Positions 24,771 to 34,303 of a DNA stretch of 34,739 nt are shown here, piece after piece (positions within the stretch are counted from its first letter, which is position 1; each line of letters opens with the position of its first letter). The stretch is taken from positions 1-34,739 of the forward strand of contig DUPX01000063.1 in NCBI GenBank assembly GCA_012838085.1. The letters are read 5' to 3'. A model generated the notes under the pieces. It saw only the letters and a list, made by a program, of their open reading frames with translations. It searched no databases and was not told the origin of the DNA. Both the position numbers and the translations under genes were made by a program. Source of the DNA: Eubacteriaceae bacterium (lineage in GTDB: Bacteria; Bacillota; Clostridia; Eubacteriales; Garciellaceae).

Positions 24771-25094
24771 ATGACACCTACTAATAAGGATATTAGCATT
24801 ACTAAGAATATTCGTATGATTGAATGGCTTAAATGTGAATTACTGGCAGGAGTATCCAGCCTTTATGAATTGTGTTTCAAAGGGGCACAGGCTAGTCAAG
24901 AAGCAATTTCTGATGTATTAGCCAATATTATAATGGTGGCCTATTTAATGGGAAAAAGGTTAGGATTAAAATATTACGATATTGATTATAAACTTGAAGA
25001 AAAATTAAAGCTTGGCATTATAGAAGAACATGAAGCAGAAAAATGGTTTGGGGACTTATCGGACTTAAGCCAATACATAAAAAAGAATCGTTAG
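24771..25094 (+). CDS. MazG-like family protein
   Basis: 107 aa. The helical stretch EAISDVLANIIMVAYLMGKRLG is like the helical core of MazG-like proteins that sit before the DUF2232 gene in clostridia. It may bind or cleave nucleotides, but the acidic EExxE metal site is not evident here. GGAGGTGA lies before ATG. It is 12 nt from the next gene and probably co-transcribed. Confidence 0.75.
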   Translation: MTPTNKDISITKNIRMIEWLKCELLAGVSSLYELCFKGAQASQEAISDVLANIIMVAYLMGKRLGLKYYDIDYKLEEKLKLGIIEEHEAEKWFGDLSDLSQYIKKNR

Positions 25095-25106
25095 AGGTGT
25101 TAGACT

Positions 25107-26066
25107 TTGAATAGAAAAATAAGTACTGGTGCATTGACAGAAGGGGCAATTCTATCTGCTTTAACGGCATTATTAGGTATAATAAGCTACTATATACCCT
25201 TTCTTACACTGTTAATTTTTATTTGGCCTATTCCAATTATTATTTTAGGGAAAAAACATGGATTAGGGGTAAGTGTATTGGCTACTATTTCAGCAGGAAT
25301 ATTGCTAAGCTTATTTACCCCTTTATTATATTCGGTGCCCATTATCTTAATGTATGGTACACTAGGTATAATTTTAGGCTATGGCTACTATAAAAATGTA
25401 AGCATTTTAAAAACTATATTAGGGGGTTATTTTGTTTCCCTATTATCTACCATTATCTTATTACAATTCTATAGTATGTTTACGGGTATAAATATAATGA
25501 CAGAAATAACCCAAACTATGAGACTTGCTATGGAAGAAGTGGGTAATGTATATAATGCTATGGGCATGGATATGACCACCCTAGAGGGTGCAACAAAGCA
25601 AATGGAAGATATGATAAATCAAATGGCCCAATTATTCCCCGCCACACTAATATTGATACCAGCTATTGTAACAATGATTAATATGATTGCTTCTGGGAAG
25701 ATAATAAAGAGACTAGGCTATGATATTTCAGAGGTACCCCCCTTTAGAGAGTGGAGACTACCTAATTATGCTAGTATTGGTTTGTTTTTAATTATTACAA
25801 TAGCTATATTAGGTCAATATTTAAGTATACCTAGTTTTGATATTGTCTATAGAAATTTATTATACCTTACATTTATTTTATTTACAGTCCAGGGATTATC
25901 CTTTGTAGCAAAATATTTTCATACTAAGGGTTTTTCAAAGGGATTTACCATAGCAAGTGTTGTGATGGTCTTTCTTATTCCAATAGTCCATACAGTAGTT
26001 CAATTATTAGGCTTGGTAGATGTGGTATTTAACCTAAGGGATAAGATAAAGATAAATGAAGGCTAA
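25107..26066 (+). CDS. DUF2232 (YybS-like) membrane protein
   Basis: 319 aa with about eight hydrophobic spans. ALTEGAILSALTALLGIISY opens like S-component/ECF-type membrane proteins, and the middle has a soluble loop with MTEITQTMRLAMEEVGNVYN. The family (DUF2232, YybS in Bacillus) precedes gdpP and rplI in many Firmicutes. TTG start with AGAGGTG 8 nt upstream. Substrate, if any, is unknown. Confidence 0.85.
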   Translation: MNRKISTGALTEGAILSALTALLGIISYYIPFLTLLIFIWPIPIIILGKKHGLGVSVLATISAGILLSLFTPLLYSVPIILMYGTLGIILGYGYYKNVSILKTILGGYFVSLLSTIILLQFYSMFTGINIMTEITQTMRLAMEEVGNVYNAMGMDMTTLEGATKQMEDMINQMAQLFPATLILIPAIVTMINMIASGKIIKRLGYDISEVPPFREWRLPNYASIGLFLIITIAILGQYLSIPSFDIVYRNLLYLTFILFTVQGLSFVAKYFHTKGFSKGFTIASVVMVFLIPIVHTVVQLLGLVDVVFNLRDKIKINEG

Positions 26067-26083
26067 ATTATAGGAGGTATACT

Positions 26084-28096
26084 ATGGATAATAGCAAGTT
26101 TAGGAATATACTAATACCTGATACTACTATATATTTATGGATCATAGCTATACTTATTGGGATATCAGCCTTTTACAATAAGATTATAGGGGTAATAGGG
26201 GCTGTGGTTTTAGTATATTTAATATACTACAATTGGCGAATTGCCCGTGAAAAGAGAGCCCGTCTTACTGAATATGTAGAAAACCTATCCATTAATATTG
26301 ATGCTGCTACTCAAAAATCATTGTTAGAATTGCCAATACCTTTGGTAATAATAGAGGAAGATGGCATCATTATGTGGTATAATTCTGAGTTTTCAATTAT
26401 TTGTGAGCAGAAAGAATTATTAGAGGAAAAAATAAATGAGGTATTTAAGGATATAGATATTAAGGATATATTAGGAAATAATGATAAGGTAAAAAAACCT
26501 TTAATAGAAAATATTGAAGGACGGACCTATGAGATATTGAGTAACTCTGTAGAGGTATCAGGTTATAGGGGTGGAAGAAAGACTATAATTCTGCTTTATT
26601 TGATAGATAGGACCCTTTATTATCAAATGAAAGAAAAGTATAATCAAGAAAAACATACCATAGCCTTTATTCAAATAGATAATTATCAAGATGTCATGCA
26701 GTCCACCTCAGAAAACAATAGATCTTTAGTGGTGGCTGCTATTGATAGAAAGTTAAATAGATGGGCAACCCGACTGGATGCCCTAATAAAGAAATTTTCT
26801 AGTGATCAATATATCTTAGTTTTTGAAAAAAGACACTTAAGCTTAGTGGAAGAAAAGCGTTTTTCCATCTTAGATGAGGTTAGGGAGATTCAGGCTGGTA
26901 ATAAGATTCCCATTACCCTAAGTATTGGTGTGGGAGATGTGGGGGAACACCAAACTCCACTAACTTCCCAAGAAGCTGCCAGCGCTGCCTTAGATATAGC
27001 CCTTGGAAGAGGGGGAGACCAGGCGGTGGTCAAGAGTGGTGATAAACTTTCTTTCTATGGGGGCAAGAGTCAGGCGGTGGAAAGAAGTACTAAGGTGAAG
27101 GCAAGGGTCATGGCCCATGCCATTAAGCAATTTATAGAACAATCTGATCAGGTTTTCATTATGGCTCATAAGTTACCGGATTTAGATAGTTTAGGCTCTT
27201 CTTTAGGTATATATAGAGCCTGCAAGGCCTTAGGTAAGGACGGATATATAATTTTTGAAGAACCTAATCCAAATATTGATATACTTTATGGAAGACTGAT
27301 GGAGGAAGGCTATCAAGAGGTATTGCTACAACCTGATAGGGCTAAAAAAATGGTTACAGAAAACACATTATTAGTAGTATGTGATACCCATAGACCTAGT
27401 TTTACTCAGGATGCTTCTCTATTAGACCTTATAAATCATATAATTGTAATAGATCATCATAGAAGGGCAAGTGAATTTATAAATAATCCTGCCTTGGTGT
27501 ATTTAGAACCTTATGCTTCTTCCACCAGTGAAATGGTCACTGAGATTTTACAATATATTGTGGAAAAGGTGGAAATGGAGCCTATAGAAGCAGATGCCCT
27601 ATTGGCGGGAATATTTATAGATACTAAGAACTTTACCTTTAAAACAGGGGTTCGCACCTTTGAGGCTGCATCATATTTAAGGAGAAAGGGGGCAAATACC
27701 ATTACGGCTAGACAGTTATTTCAAAATGATATGTCTATTTTTATAGCAAGGGCAGAGGCGGTAAAAAATGCCCAGGTTTTCAGGGATAATATTGCAATAT
27801 CTATGAGTCCTTCTAATGTGAGGGATGGTCCTTTAATTGCCGCCCAGGCAGCAGATGAGCTATTAAATATCAATGGTATTACTGCTTCCTTTGTTTTGAC
27901 TTCCCATAAGAATCAAGTCTATATAAGCGGCCGTTCCCTTGGGGATATAAATGTTCAAGTTATTTTAGAAAAGCTTGGAGGGGGAGGCCATTTGGCAGTT
28001 GCAGGGGCCCAATTATTAGATGTGAGTTTTGAAGAGGCTATAGATTTATTAAAAAGTGCCATTGATGAATATATTAAGGAAGGTGAAGGAAAATGA
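26084..28096 (+). CDS. gdpP: Cyclic-di-AMP phosphodiesterase GdpP
   Basis: 670 aa. Two N-terminal membrane spans (about residues 13-50) are followed by a PAS-like domain (about 70-160), a degenerate GGDEF domain (about 180-320, with LSIGVGDVGE), then a DHH domain: MAHKLPDLDSLGSSLG, VVCDTHRPS and VIDHHRRASEF, and DHHA1 with LGGGGHLAVAGAQL. It cuts c-di-AMP to pApA at the inner membrane face. GGAGGT precedes the ATG. Its stop shares ATGA with rplI, so it is coupled to ribosomal protein L9. Confidence 0.95.
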   Translation: MDNSKFRNILIPDTTIYLWIIAILIGISAFYNKIIGVIGAVVLVYLIYYNWRIAREKRARLTEYVENLSINIDAATQKSLLELPIPLVIIEEDGIIMWYNSEFSIICEQKELLEEKINEVFKDIDIKDILGNNDKVKKPLIENIEGRTYEILSNSVEVSGYRGGRKTIILLYLIDRTLYYQMKEKYNQEKHTIAFIQIDNYQDVMQSTSENNRSLVVAAIDRKLNRWATRLDALIKKFSSDQYILVFEKRHLSLVEEKRFSILDEVREIQAGNKIPITLSIGVGDVGEHQTPLTSQEAASAALDIALGRGGDQAVVKSGDKLSFYGGKSQAVERSTKVKARVMAHAIKQFIEQSDQVFIMAHKLPDLDSLGSSLGIYRACKALGKDGYIIFEEPNPNIDILYGRLMEEGYQEVLLQPDRAKKMVTENTLLVVCDTHRPSFTQDASLLDLINHIIVIDHHRRASEFINNPALVYLEPYASSTSEMVTEILQYIVEKVEMEPIEADALLAGIFIDTKNFTFKTGVRTFEAASYLRRKGANTITARQLFQNDMSIFIARAEAVKNAQVFRDNIAISMSPSNVRDGPLIAAQAADELLNINGITASFVLTSHKNQVYISGRSLGDINVQVILEKLGGGGHLAVAGAQLLDVSFEEAIDLLKSAIDEYIKEGEGK

Positions 28097-28542
28097 AAGT
28101 GATATTACTTAAAGATATAAAAAGCCTTGGGAAAAAGGGGGACTTGGTGGAAGTAAGTGATGGTTATGCTAGAAATTACTTACTACCTAAGGGATTAGCT
28201 GTATTAGCCAGTGAGGGCAATATTAAAAAGGCTAAGGAAGAAAAAAAAGCCCAGGCAAAAAGAAAAGAAAAGGAAAGGCAAGAGGCCCAAGAACTAGCCC
28301 AAAAACTTTCAAATACAACAATAATTATAAAGGTAAAAGCCAGTGACGAGGGTAGACTTTATGGCTCGGTAACTAGTAAGGATATTGCTCAGGAACTAGA
28401 AAACCAAGCTAAGATAAAGGTGGACAAAAGAAAGATAAATTTATCTGAACCTATTAGATATATTGGGAATATTGATGTGGATATAAAGGTATATCCACAA
28501 ATTACAGCAACCTTTAAAGTTAAGGTTGAACCAGAGGAATAA
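28093..28542 (+). CDS. rplI: Ribosomal protein L9
   Basis: 149 aa. MKVILLKDIKSLGKKGDLVE and VSDGYARNYLLPKGLA are the L9 N-terminal domain, then a long Lys/Glu-rich helix, then the C-terminal globule with EGRLYGSVTSKDIAQEL. It overlaps gdpP by 4 nt. AAGGTGAAGG serves as ribosome site in the gdpP tail. Confidence 0.97.
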   Translation: MKVILLKDIKSLGKKGDLVEVSDGYARNYLLPKGLAVLASEGNIKKAKEEKKAQAKRKEKERQEAQELAQKLSNTTIIIKVKASDEGRLYGSVTSKDIAQELENQAKIKVDKRKINLSEPIRYIGNIDVDIKVYPQITATFKVKVEPEE

Positions 28543-28563
28543 GATATAAAGTAGGGGGATATT

Positions 28564-29901
28564 ATGAATGATATGATGGGCAGGGTTCCTCCCCAAAGCA
28601 TAGAAGCTGAGCAATCAGTGTTAGGAGCAATGCTACTAGATAGGGAAGCTATTGCCAGTGCTACAGAAATCTTAACTCCAGAGGACTTTTATAGAGAGGC
28701 CCATGGGGTAATTTTCGATGGAATTGTAAAACTTTATCAAAGGGGAGAACCAGTAGACTTAATAACCCTTCCAGAGCAATTAAAAAATACCAATATCTTA
28801 GAACAAGTTGGGGGAGTGGCATATATTTCAGATCTTGCTAATTCTGTACCCTCTTCTTCCAGCGTACTCCACTATGCTAAGATAGTGGAATCTAAATCTA
28901 TAATGAGAAAATTAATTAAGGCATCCTCCACTATTATGGACAAAAGTTATGAAGGGGTAGAGGAAGTAGACCAATTAATTGAACTTGCAGAAAAAAGGAT
29001 ATTTGATATTGCTCAAGGTCAATCCAGGGAAGGTTTTGTTCCTATTAGTGAAGCCCTTTCGGAAGCATTTGACAATATCGAAAAGAGATATCAGAGTAAG
29101 AGCAATATTACCGGCATCCCTACAGGATTTAGCGATCTGGATTTCAAGACCTCCGGTTTTCAAAAATCTGATTTAATATTGGTGGCCGCCCGACCTTCTA
29201 TGGGGAAAACAGCCTTTGCATTGAATATAGCTCAAAATTCCGCCATAAAGACAAAGATACCAGTGGCAATTTTTAGCCTGGAGATGTCTAGGGATCAATT
29301 AGTACAAAGGATGTTATCATCTGAAGCCCTTATAGATAGCCAAAAACTAAGAACAGGTGATCTTCAGGAAAGTGACTGGGGAAAGTTAGCAAGGGCAATG
29401 GCAGTATTATCAGAGGCCCCAATTTTTATAGATGATACTCCAGGAATAAGTGTAATGGAAATGCGGGCAAAATGCAGACGTTTGATGCTAGAACACGGAT
29501 TGGGAATGATTGTGGTAGACTATCTCCAATTAATGTCCGGAAGTGGAAGAAACGAAAATAGGCAGCAGGAGATTTCAGAAATATCTCGCTCCCTTAAGGC
29601 ATTGGCCAGGGAAATGAATTGTCCCCTTATAGCCCTATCTCAACTAAGCCGAGCCCCTGAAGCCCGTACTGATCATCGACCTATACTATCTGACCTAAGA
29701 GAATCTGGTGCCATAGAACAGGATGCCGATGTAGTAATGTTTTTATATAGGGATGAATATTATAATCCTGATACTGAGGAAAAAAATATAGGGGAACTAA
29801 GTATAGCCAAGCAGAGGAATGGCCCTACTGGGTTGATTAAATTAGTTTGGTTGGCTCAATATACAAAATTTGTAAATCTTGAAAGATTTGGAGAATCCTA
29901 A
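28564..29901 (+). CDS. dnaB: Replicative DNA helicase DnaB
   Basis: 445 aa. The N-terminal domain begins VPPQSIEAEQSVLGAMLLD. The RecA-like motor has Walker A ARPSMGKTAFALNIAQN, Walker B LGMIVVDYLQLM and the SREIS-like motif with SRSLKALAREM. The Arg-finger region follows at RNGPTGLIKLVW. It unwinds DNA at the fork. AGGGGG precedes ATG. A terminator follows. Confidence 0.97.
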   Translation: MNDMMGRVPPQSIEAEQSVLGAMLLDREAIASATEILTPEDFYREAHGVIFDGIVKLYQRGEPVDLITLPEQLKNTNILEQVGGVAYISDLANSVPSSSSVLHYAKIVESKSIMRKLIKASSTIMDKSYEGVEEVDQLIELAEKRIFDIAQGQSREGFVPISEALSEAFDNIEKRYQSKSNITGIPTGFSDLDFKTSGFQKSDLILVAARPSMGKTAFALNIAQNSAIKTKIPVAIFSLEMSRDQLVQRMLSSEALIDSQKLRTGDLQESDWGKLARAMAVLSEAPIFIDDTPGISVMEMRAKCRRLMLEHGLGMIVVDYLQLMSGSGRNENRQQEISEISRSLKALAREMNCPLIALSQLSRAPEARTDHRPILSDLRESGAIEQDADVVMFLYRDEYYNPDTEEKNIGELSIAKQRNGPTGLIKLVWLAQYTKFVNLERFGES

Positions 29902-29928
29902 ATAGCTCTAATTATAGGGCTATTTTTT
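29902..29928 (+). terminator. Rho-independent terminator after dnaB
   Basis: TAGCTCT (29903-29909) pairs with AGGGCTA (29916-29922), with a G-U pair, followed by six T's. The stem starts just after the dnaB stop. Confidence 0.8.
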
Positions 29929-30326
29929 GTGGGAAAATTAGGGATATGAAGTATGGGTTAAAAGAGTAGGGAACGACATCCTCGTAGTTCCGAGTATTTT
30001 TTAAAAAAATATTTTCATTACCTCCTCCGGAAATTTCGCCCTATTTTTTGGTAGGTAAACCTATTAAGGATAAAAAGAGCTCAATTAAGTGAAATACTTT
30101 TCTTTATGGTTATTGGAAATAATGCTTTAACAGTTTCCTTGTAGGGGTCGGTTTCCATGGCGACTGGACCATATTTTGTATTTCGCTGGTTTATAAAATG
30201 AGAATATATTCGAATATTTTATTAAATATCAAAAATAATATTCGCCTTTTCTTGATTTGCAGTAAGAAGTTTGGTAATATTACTTGGAGGATTTTAAGAT
30301 TTTTTTAAAAGAATAGAAGGTGAAAT
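29929..30326. other. Intergenic with several inverted repeats
   Basis: No gene is seen. GGAAC/GTTCC (29970-29991) is followed by a near-palindromic T/A run. CGAATATT (30211-30218) and AATATTCG (30237-30244) form an inverted repeat 80-115 nt before the next gene. GGTCGG...GGACC at about 30147-30170 is another small pairing. They may be operator or leader structures, but I cannot assign any. Confidence 0.35.
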
Positions 30327-31739
30327 ATGTTGAAAGAATACGATATTATAATTATTGGAGCAGGTCCAGCGGGTATATTTACTGCATTAGAGTTTTTCGA
30401 AAACAATGGTAAGGGGAGTATTTTAATTTTAGATATGGGCAGGGAAATAAAAAAACGTGTCTGCCCTGCACGAACAACCAATAAATGTATTAGTTGTAAA
30501 CCCTGTGCAATAACAAGTGGTTGGTCAGGGGCAGGGGCCTTTAGTGATGGCAAATTATCCCTTAGTCCAGAAGTGGGGGGGAATATACTAGACTATATGA
30601 CAGAGGAAAGGGCCCAATATTTGATAAATTATGCAGATGGATTTTATAAGCGCTTTGGTGCCCCTGATAATATACATGGTCTGAATGATAAGAGAATTGA
30701 TGAAATAAAATATGAAGCATCTAGACATAATATTCGGCTTATACCCTGTCCTGTAAGGCATTTGGGAACTGAGCAGGCCTTTGATGTATTAGAAGAAATG
30801 TATAATCATCTTATTAAAAGTGGAAATCTTACATTTATGGAATTAACAGAAGCTTTAGATATAATTGTTGAGGATGGTCTTGCAAAGGGTGTTATCATTA
30901 AGCAAAGAGATAAAGAGGAGGAGCAAGTACTAGGGAAATATATAATTGCCGCCCCTGGTAGAGGAGGGGCCCAATGGTTAAGCGAACAGACTAAAAAGCT
31001 ATCTATCCAAACCCTTAATAATGCTGTGGATATCGGTGTAAGGGTGGAAGTACCTAATAGTATAATGGATCATTTGACTAAGGATTTATATGAGGCAAAA
31101 CTGGTATATTATTCTGATACCTATGATAATAAGGTGAGAACTTTTTGTATGAATCCCGGTGGTGTGGTATCCCAAGAGAATTATGAAGGGGATATTGCCT
31201 TGGTAAATGGTCATAGTTATAGGGATGATAGATTAAAAACAGAAAATACAAATTTTGCCCTTTTAGTATCCACCAGCTTTACCCAGCCCTTTACCGAGCC
31301 TATAAAATATGGAAGATATATAGGTAATTTAGCTAATATGCTCACCGGAGGCGGGATAATGGTTCAAAGATTAGGGGACTTATTACAGGGTAGGCGTACT
31401 GATAATGATAGACTAAAGAAGTCCACCACCATACCTACGATGAAGCATGCAGTTCCAGGGGATTTAAGCTATGTGTTGCCCCAAAGATATTTAACATCTA
31501 TAATTGAATCCTTAAGGGCCTTTGATAAGATCGCCCCAGGGCTATATTCAAAGAATACCCTCCTTTATGGAGTTGAATGTAAATTTTACAGCAGTAAGGT
31601 AAAGGTGGGAGAAAATTTCGAAACAAAAATTAAAAATTTATATGCCATTGGTGATGGGGCTGGAATAACAAGAGGCCTTATGCAGTCATCTATAACAGGT
31701 ATAATTGTGGCAAGAGATATTTTAATGAAGATGAACTAA
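30327..31739 (+). CDS. FAD-dependent dehydrogenase (COG2509-like)
   Basis: 470 aa. The Rossmann FAD motif IIIIGAGPAGIFTALEF opens the protein. A Cys-rich region with RVCPARTTNKCISCKPC, then AITSGWSGAGAFSDGKLSLS, is characteristic of the COG2509 family of FAD-dependent dehydrogenases. Near the end IGDGAGITRGLMQSSITGII completes the FAD fold. Substrate unknown. Ribosome site GAAGGTG sits before the ATG. It is monocistronic with a hairpin at its end. Confidence 0.88.
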   Translation: MLKEYDIIIIGAGPAGIFTALEFFENNGKGSILILDMGREIKKRVCPARTTNKCISCKPCAITSGWSGAGAFSDGKLSLSPEVGGNILDYMTEERAQYLINYADGFYKRFGAPDNIHGLNDKRIDEIKYEASRHNIRLIPCPVRHLGTEQAFDVLEEMYNHLIKSGNLTFMELTEALDIIVEDGLAKGVIIKQRDKEEEQVLGKYIIAAPGRGGAQWLSEQTKKLSIQTLNNAVDIGVRVEVPNSIMDHLTKDLYEAKLVYYSDTYDNKVRTFCMNPGGVVSQENYEGDIALVNGHSYRDDRLKTENTNFALLVSTSFTQPFTEPIKYGRYIGNLANMLTGGGIMVQRLGDLLQGRRTDNDRLKKSTTIPTMKHAVPGDLSYVLPQRYLTSIIESLRAFDKIAPGLYSKNTLLYGVECKFYSSKVKVGENFETKIKNLYAIGDGAGITRGLMQSSITGIIVARDILMKMN

Positions 31740-31774
31740 TAATTTGGGAAGTCAAAAACTATCCCAAATTATTA
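31737..31774 (+). terminator. Hairpin terminator after the FAD dehydrogenase
   Basis: TAATAATTTGGGA (31737-31749) pairs perfectly with TCCCAAATTATTA (31762-31774) around a 12-nt loop. It starts in the stop codon. Confidence 0.7.
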
Positions 31775-31784
31775 AAATTCATTA

Positions 31785-31814
31785 TTGACAAGTCTATAGT
31801 CTTTATTGTAGTAT
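31785..31814 (+). promoter_or_regulatory. Probable promoter for tRNA-Lys
   Basis: TTGACA at 31785-31790 is a perfect -35. TAGTAT (31809-31814), 18 nt on, is the best -10. It lies 131 nt before the tRNA, so a long leader is predicted. Confidence 0.55.
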
Positions 31815-31839
31815 ATGTAATTGTGGGGTGGGAAAGGCA

Positions 31840-31890
31840 TAAGTAGGCAACCAATTTTGCTTGCAAAATTTCGTTGTTCACTTAGTCGGA
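31840..31890 (+). other. Large hairpin in the tRNA leader
   Basis: TAAGTAGGCAAC pairs with GTTGTTCACTTA (one mismatch, two G-U). The inner AATTTTGC/GCAAAATT pair continues the stem around a 2-nt loop. The structure lies between the promoter and tRNA-Lys. Function unknown; ends are approximate. Confidence 0.45.
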
Positions 31891-31945
31891 GACAATAAGT
31901 AGAGAGAACAAAAATAAATTGATAATTTCATACTAAATACAATAT

Positions 31946-32021
31946 GACCCATTAGCTCAGTAGGCAGAGCACCTGACTTTTAATCAGGGTGTCCGGCGTT
32001 CGAATCGCCGATGGGTCACCA
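31946..32021 (+). tRNA. tRNA-Lys (TTT anticodon)
   Basis: 76 nt with encoded CCA. Acceptor GACCCAT/ATGGGTC, D-arm AGCTCAGTAGGCAGAGC, anticodon stem CCTGA/TCAGG with loop CTTTTAA giving TTT, and T-arm GGCG-TTCGAAT-CGCC. All stems pair. Standalone gene. Confidence 0.97.
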
Positions 32022-32034
32022 TTTTTTATGATAC

Positions 32035-32058
32035 AGGGGGATTTTTATCTCCTTTTTT
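32035..32058 (+). terminator. Terminator after tRNA-Lys
   Basis: AGGGGGA (32035-32041) pairs with TCTCCTT (32048-32054), with G-U pairs, then T's. It is 13 nt past the tRNA. Confidence 0.6.
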
Positions 32059-32136
32059 ATTAAAAAGTATTACTTTTACACTAAATAAAAAACAGATTGT
32101 AAGGAGAGTATCCCCTGCTCGAATTTAGGAGTATAC

Positions 32137-33465
32137 TCAGACTGAAAGCCGTCCAAGACGATATTTTATGGCTAATTCTATCCAATAAATTATAGGCAAT
32201 AGAAAAAGATAAAAACTAAAGAGGATTCCTATAGGGCCTATTCCCATGGTGGTGAGGGGAATTAAGGCAGCAATATTCCAAGGAATTATAGGAGCAATTA
32301 CTATAGCTGAGTTTTCCAAATCAATTGCTAATTCTTCCCTTGATAGGTTATTTATCCTATAGTTTTTCTTACTTAATATATGGGTCAACATTACAGCTAA
32401 AACTTGGGTACAACCAATAATTGAAGTGGCTAAAGATATTAAAATAGTTTGCCCAAAGATTTTGTGTCTAGGCTTTTTTACATTGATTTTATCCACCACA
32501 AATTTTAATAAATCTGTCTCTTCAAAAATACCTGTAAAGGCAGAGGAAATAAATACTATTAGGCCACTTTTCATCATAGATAGTATGCCTCCACCCTGTA
32601 ACAACTCTGCTATTGGATGGATATCTTTCATCTTAAATCCAAATATTAAAAACTTCAAATTGTCCAAAAGACTAAATTTTTGAATACTAATACTAATAAT
32701 TAATGAGATTAGAATACTAATTAACATTGAAGCCTTTACATCCACTCTTAATATAGATAAAAGAATTATGCTAAAGGCAGGCAATAGCACCAATAGATTT
32801 GTATTAAAGATATTGCCAATTCCCTCAGAAAGAATGGAGGAAGTAGTTGAAATGGGGTATAAAAAAGATAAGACTCCATAGATAATAAGGGTTATAAAAA
32901 AGGGTATTATAGATGTCCTTATCATATTAGAAATATTTTTATATAAATCAGTATTGCTAATTTCAGCTACTAGGTTGGCACTAGAGGACATGGGAGAATT
33001 CCTATCACCTAGATAAGCTCCCGACAATACTGCCCCTGCTACTAGGGGAAGATAGACCTCTCCGCTTCTTGCCATGATCATAATAGCAATTCCAATTGTG
33101 CTGGCTGTTCCAAGGGAGGTGCCAATTAATAAGGAAACTACACAGGTAACTAAAAATGCAGAAAATATAAATAACTTAGGATGGATAAGTTTAATGCCAT
33201 AAAAGACAATGGTGGGAATAGTACCAGCAGCCATCCAAGTGGCAATAATTCCACCAATTAAAATAAATATCCTTAGGACTATCAGAGATTTTTTGCCACC
33301 TGTAAGACACATTCTTAATAATTCTTTAATAGGATAGCCATGTTTTTTCCCTATGTATATAAAAATCCCTAATCCAATGATTAGAGCATAGGCAGGGGAA
33401 ATACCCTTTATTGCACTTATAATTAAAAGGAGAAATAGGACAAAAAATCCCCAAAATATATCCAT
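32137..33465 (-). CDS. NhaC-type Na+/H+ antiporter family protein
   Basis: 442 aa with about eleven membrane spans. The repeats LLIGTSLGTASTIGIAIMIM and GAVLSGAYLGDRNSPMSSSANLVA are diagnostic of the NhaC/ion transporter superfamily, with AttSIIGCTQVLAVMLT-like residues in the second half. It likely swaps sodium or a small organic ion such as malate for protons or lactate. The ribosome site GGTGG is weak. It is convergent with the tRNA and divergent from mscL. Confidence 0.88.
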   Translation of the reverse strand: MDIFWGFFVLFLLLIISAIKGISPAYALIIGLGIFIYIGKKHGYPIKELLRMCLTGGKKSLIVLRIFILIGGIIATWMAAGTIPTIVFYGIKLIHPKLFIFSAFLVTCVVSLLIGTSLGTASTIGIAIMIMARSGEVYLPLVAGAVLSGAYLGDRNSPMSSSANLVAEISNTDLYKNISNMIRTSIIPFFITLIIYGVLSFLYPISTTSSILSEGIGNIFNTNLLVLLPAFSIILLSILRVDVKASMLISILISLIISISIQKFSLLDNLKFLIFGFKMKDIHPIAELLQGGGILSMMKSGLIVFISSAFTGIFEETDLLKFVVDKINVKKPRHKIFGQTILISLATSIIGCTQVLAVMLTHILSKKNYRINNLSREELAIDLENSAIVIAPIIPWNIAALIPLTTMGIGPIGILFSFYLFLLPIIYWIELAIKYRLGRLSV

Positions 33466-33667
33466 AGACTATCCACCATTCATTATTTTTACAAACTTTT
33501 ATAAAGGCCTTTTTTCTAATTTTACCATATATAAATAAAAATGTGTAAATCTATTAAAAGGGGTATAAAGAGGATATAATATAGTCAATATCTTTGTAAA
33601 AAAGAGTGTAAGCTATTATGGTAAATCTACCGAGAAAAATTTTTCACTATATAAGGGGGTAATAAAT

Positions 33668-34066
33668 GTGTTTAAAGAATTTAAGGAGTTTGCTTTTAAA
33701 GGTAATGTAATTGATTTGGCAGTAGGTGTTATCATTGGAGGAGCCTTTGGAAAGATTGTTACATCATTAGTTAATGATCTATTAATGCCTGCCTTAGGGA
33801 TTCTACTGGGAGGGGTAGACTTTACCCAGCTAAAATATGTGATAACCCCTGCCATTGGAGAAATCCCTGAATCAGCCATAATGTATGGAACCTTTATTCA
33901 ATCTATAGTAGATTTTTTAATTATTGCTTTTTCAATATTTGTTTTCATTAGATTATTTAATAGAAAAAAGAAAGAGGAGCCCGCCCCTGAACCAGAGCCA
34001 GCAAAACCTTCTCAGGAAGTATTATTATTGGAAGAGATTAGAGATTTACTAAAAAAGAATAATTAG
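33668..34066 (+). CDS. mscL: Large-conductance mechanosensitive channel MscL
   Basis: 132 aa, typical. The N-terminal [20 protein letters not shown] and [20 protein letters not shown] form the S1 and pore helix; the second helix is about residues 70-97; the tail [20 protein letters not shown] and [11 protein letters not shown] is the cytoplasmic bundle. It releases solutes under hypo-osmotic shock. GTG start, overlapping an out-of-frame ATG, with AAGGGGG upstream. Confidence 0.95.
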   Translation: MFKEFKEFAFKGNVIDLAVGVIIGGAFGKIVTSLVNDLLMPALGILLGGVDFTQLKYVITPAIGEIPESAIMYGTFIQSIVDFLIIAFSIFVFIRLFNRKKKEEPAPEPEPAKPSQEVLLLEEIRDLLKKNN

Positions 34067-34303
34067 AAGAAAGTAAAATTAATAAATCTATAAAGGCTTT
34101 ACCCTTTTTCACAATATTTTTACTTCTGAATTAATAAATGAAAAGCATTAGAAATTAGAATAAATTATATTGAAAATTATAAATCTTTTGTATAAAATTA
34201 TACTACAATATTGGAATATTATGCAAATATTATACAAATATTACAAGTCTATATGAAGGCATCTATATAAGCACTTATTTGGATTATATGAAGGGGGATT
34301 TTC

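Noticed and set aside
31815-31945. T-box or other known riboswitch before tRNA-Lys
   Set aside because: I find no T-box sequence or other recognised riboswitch core, only hairpins.
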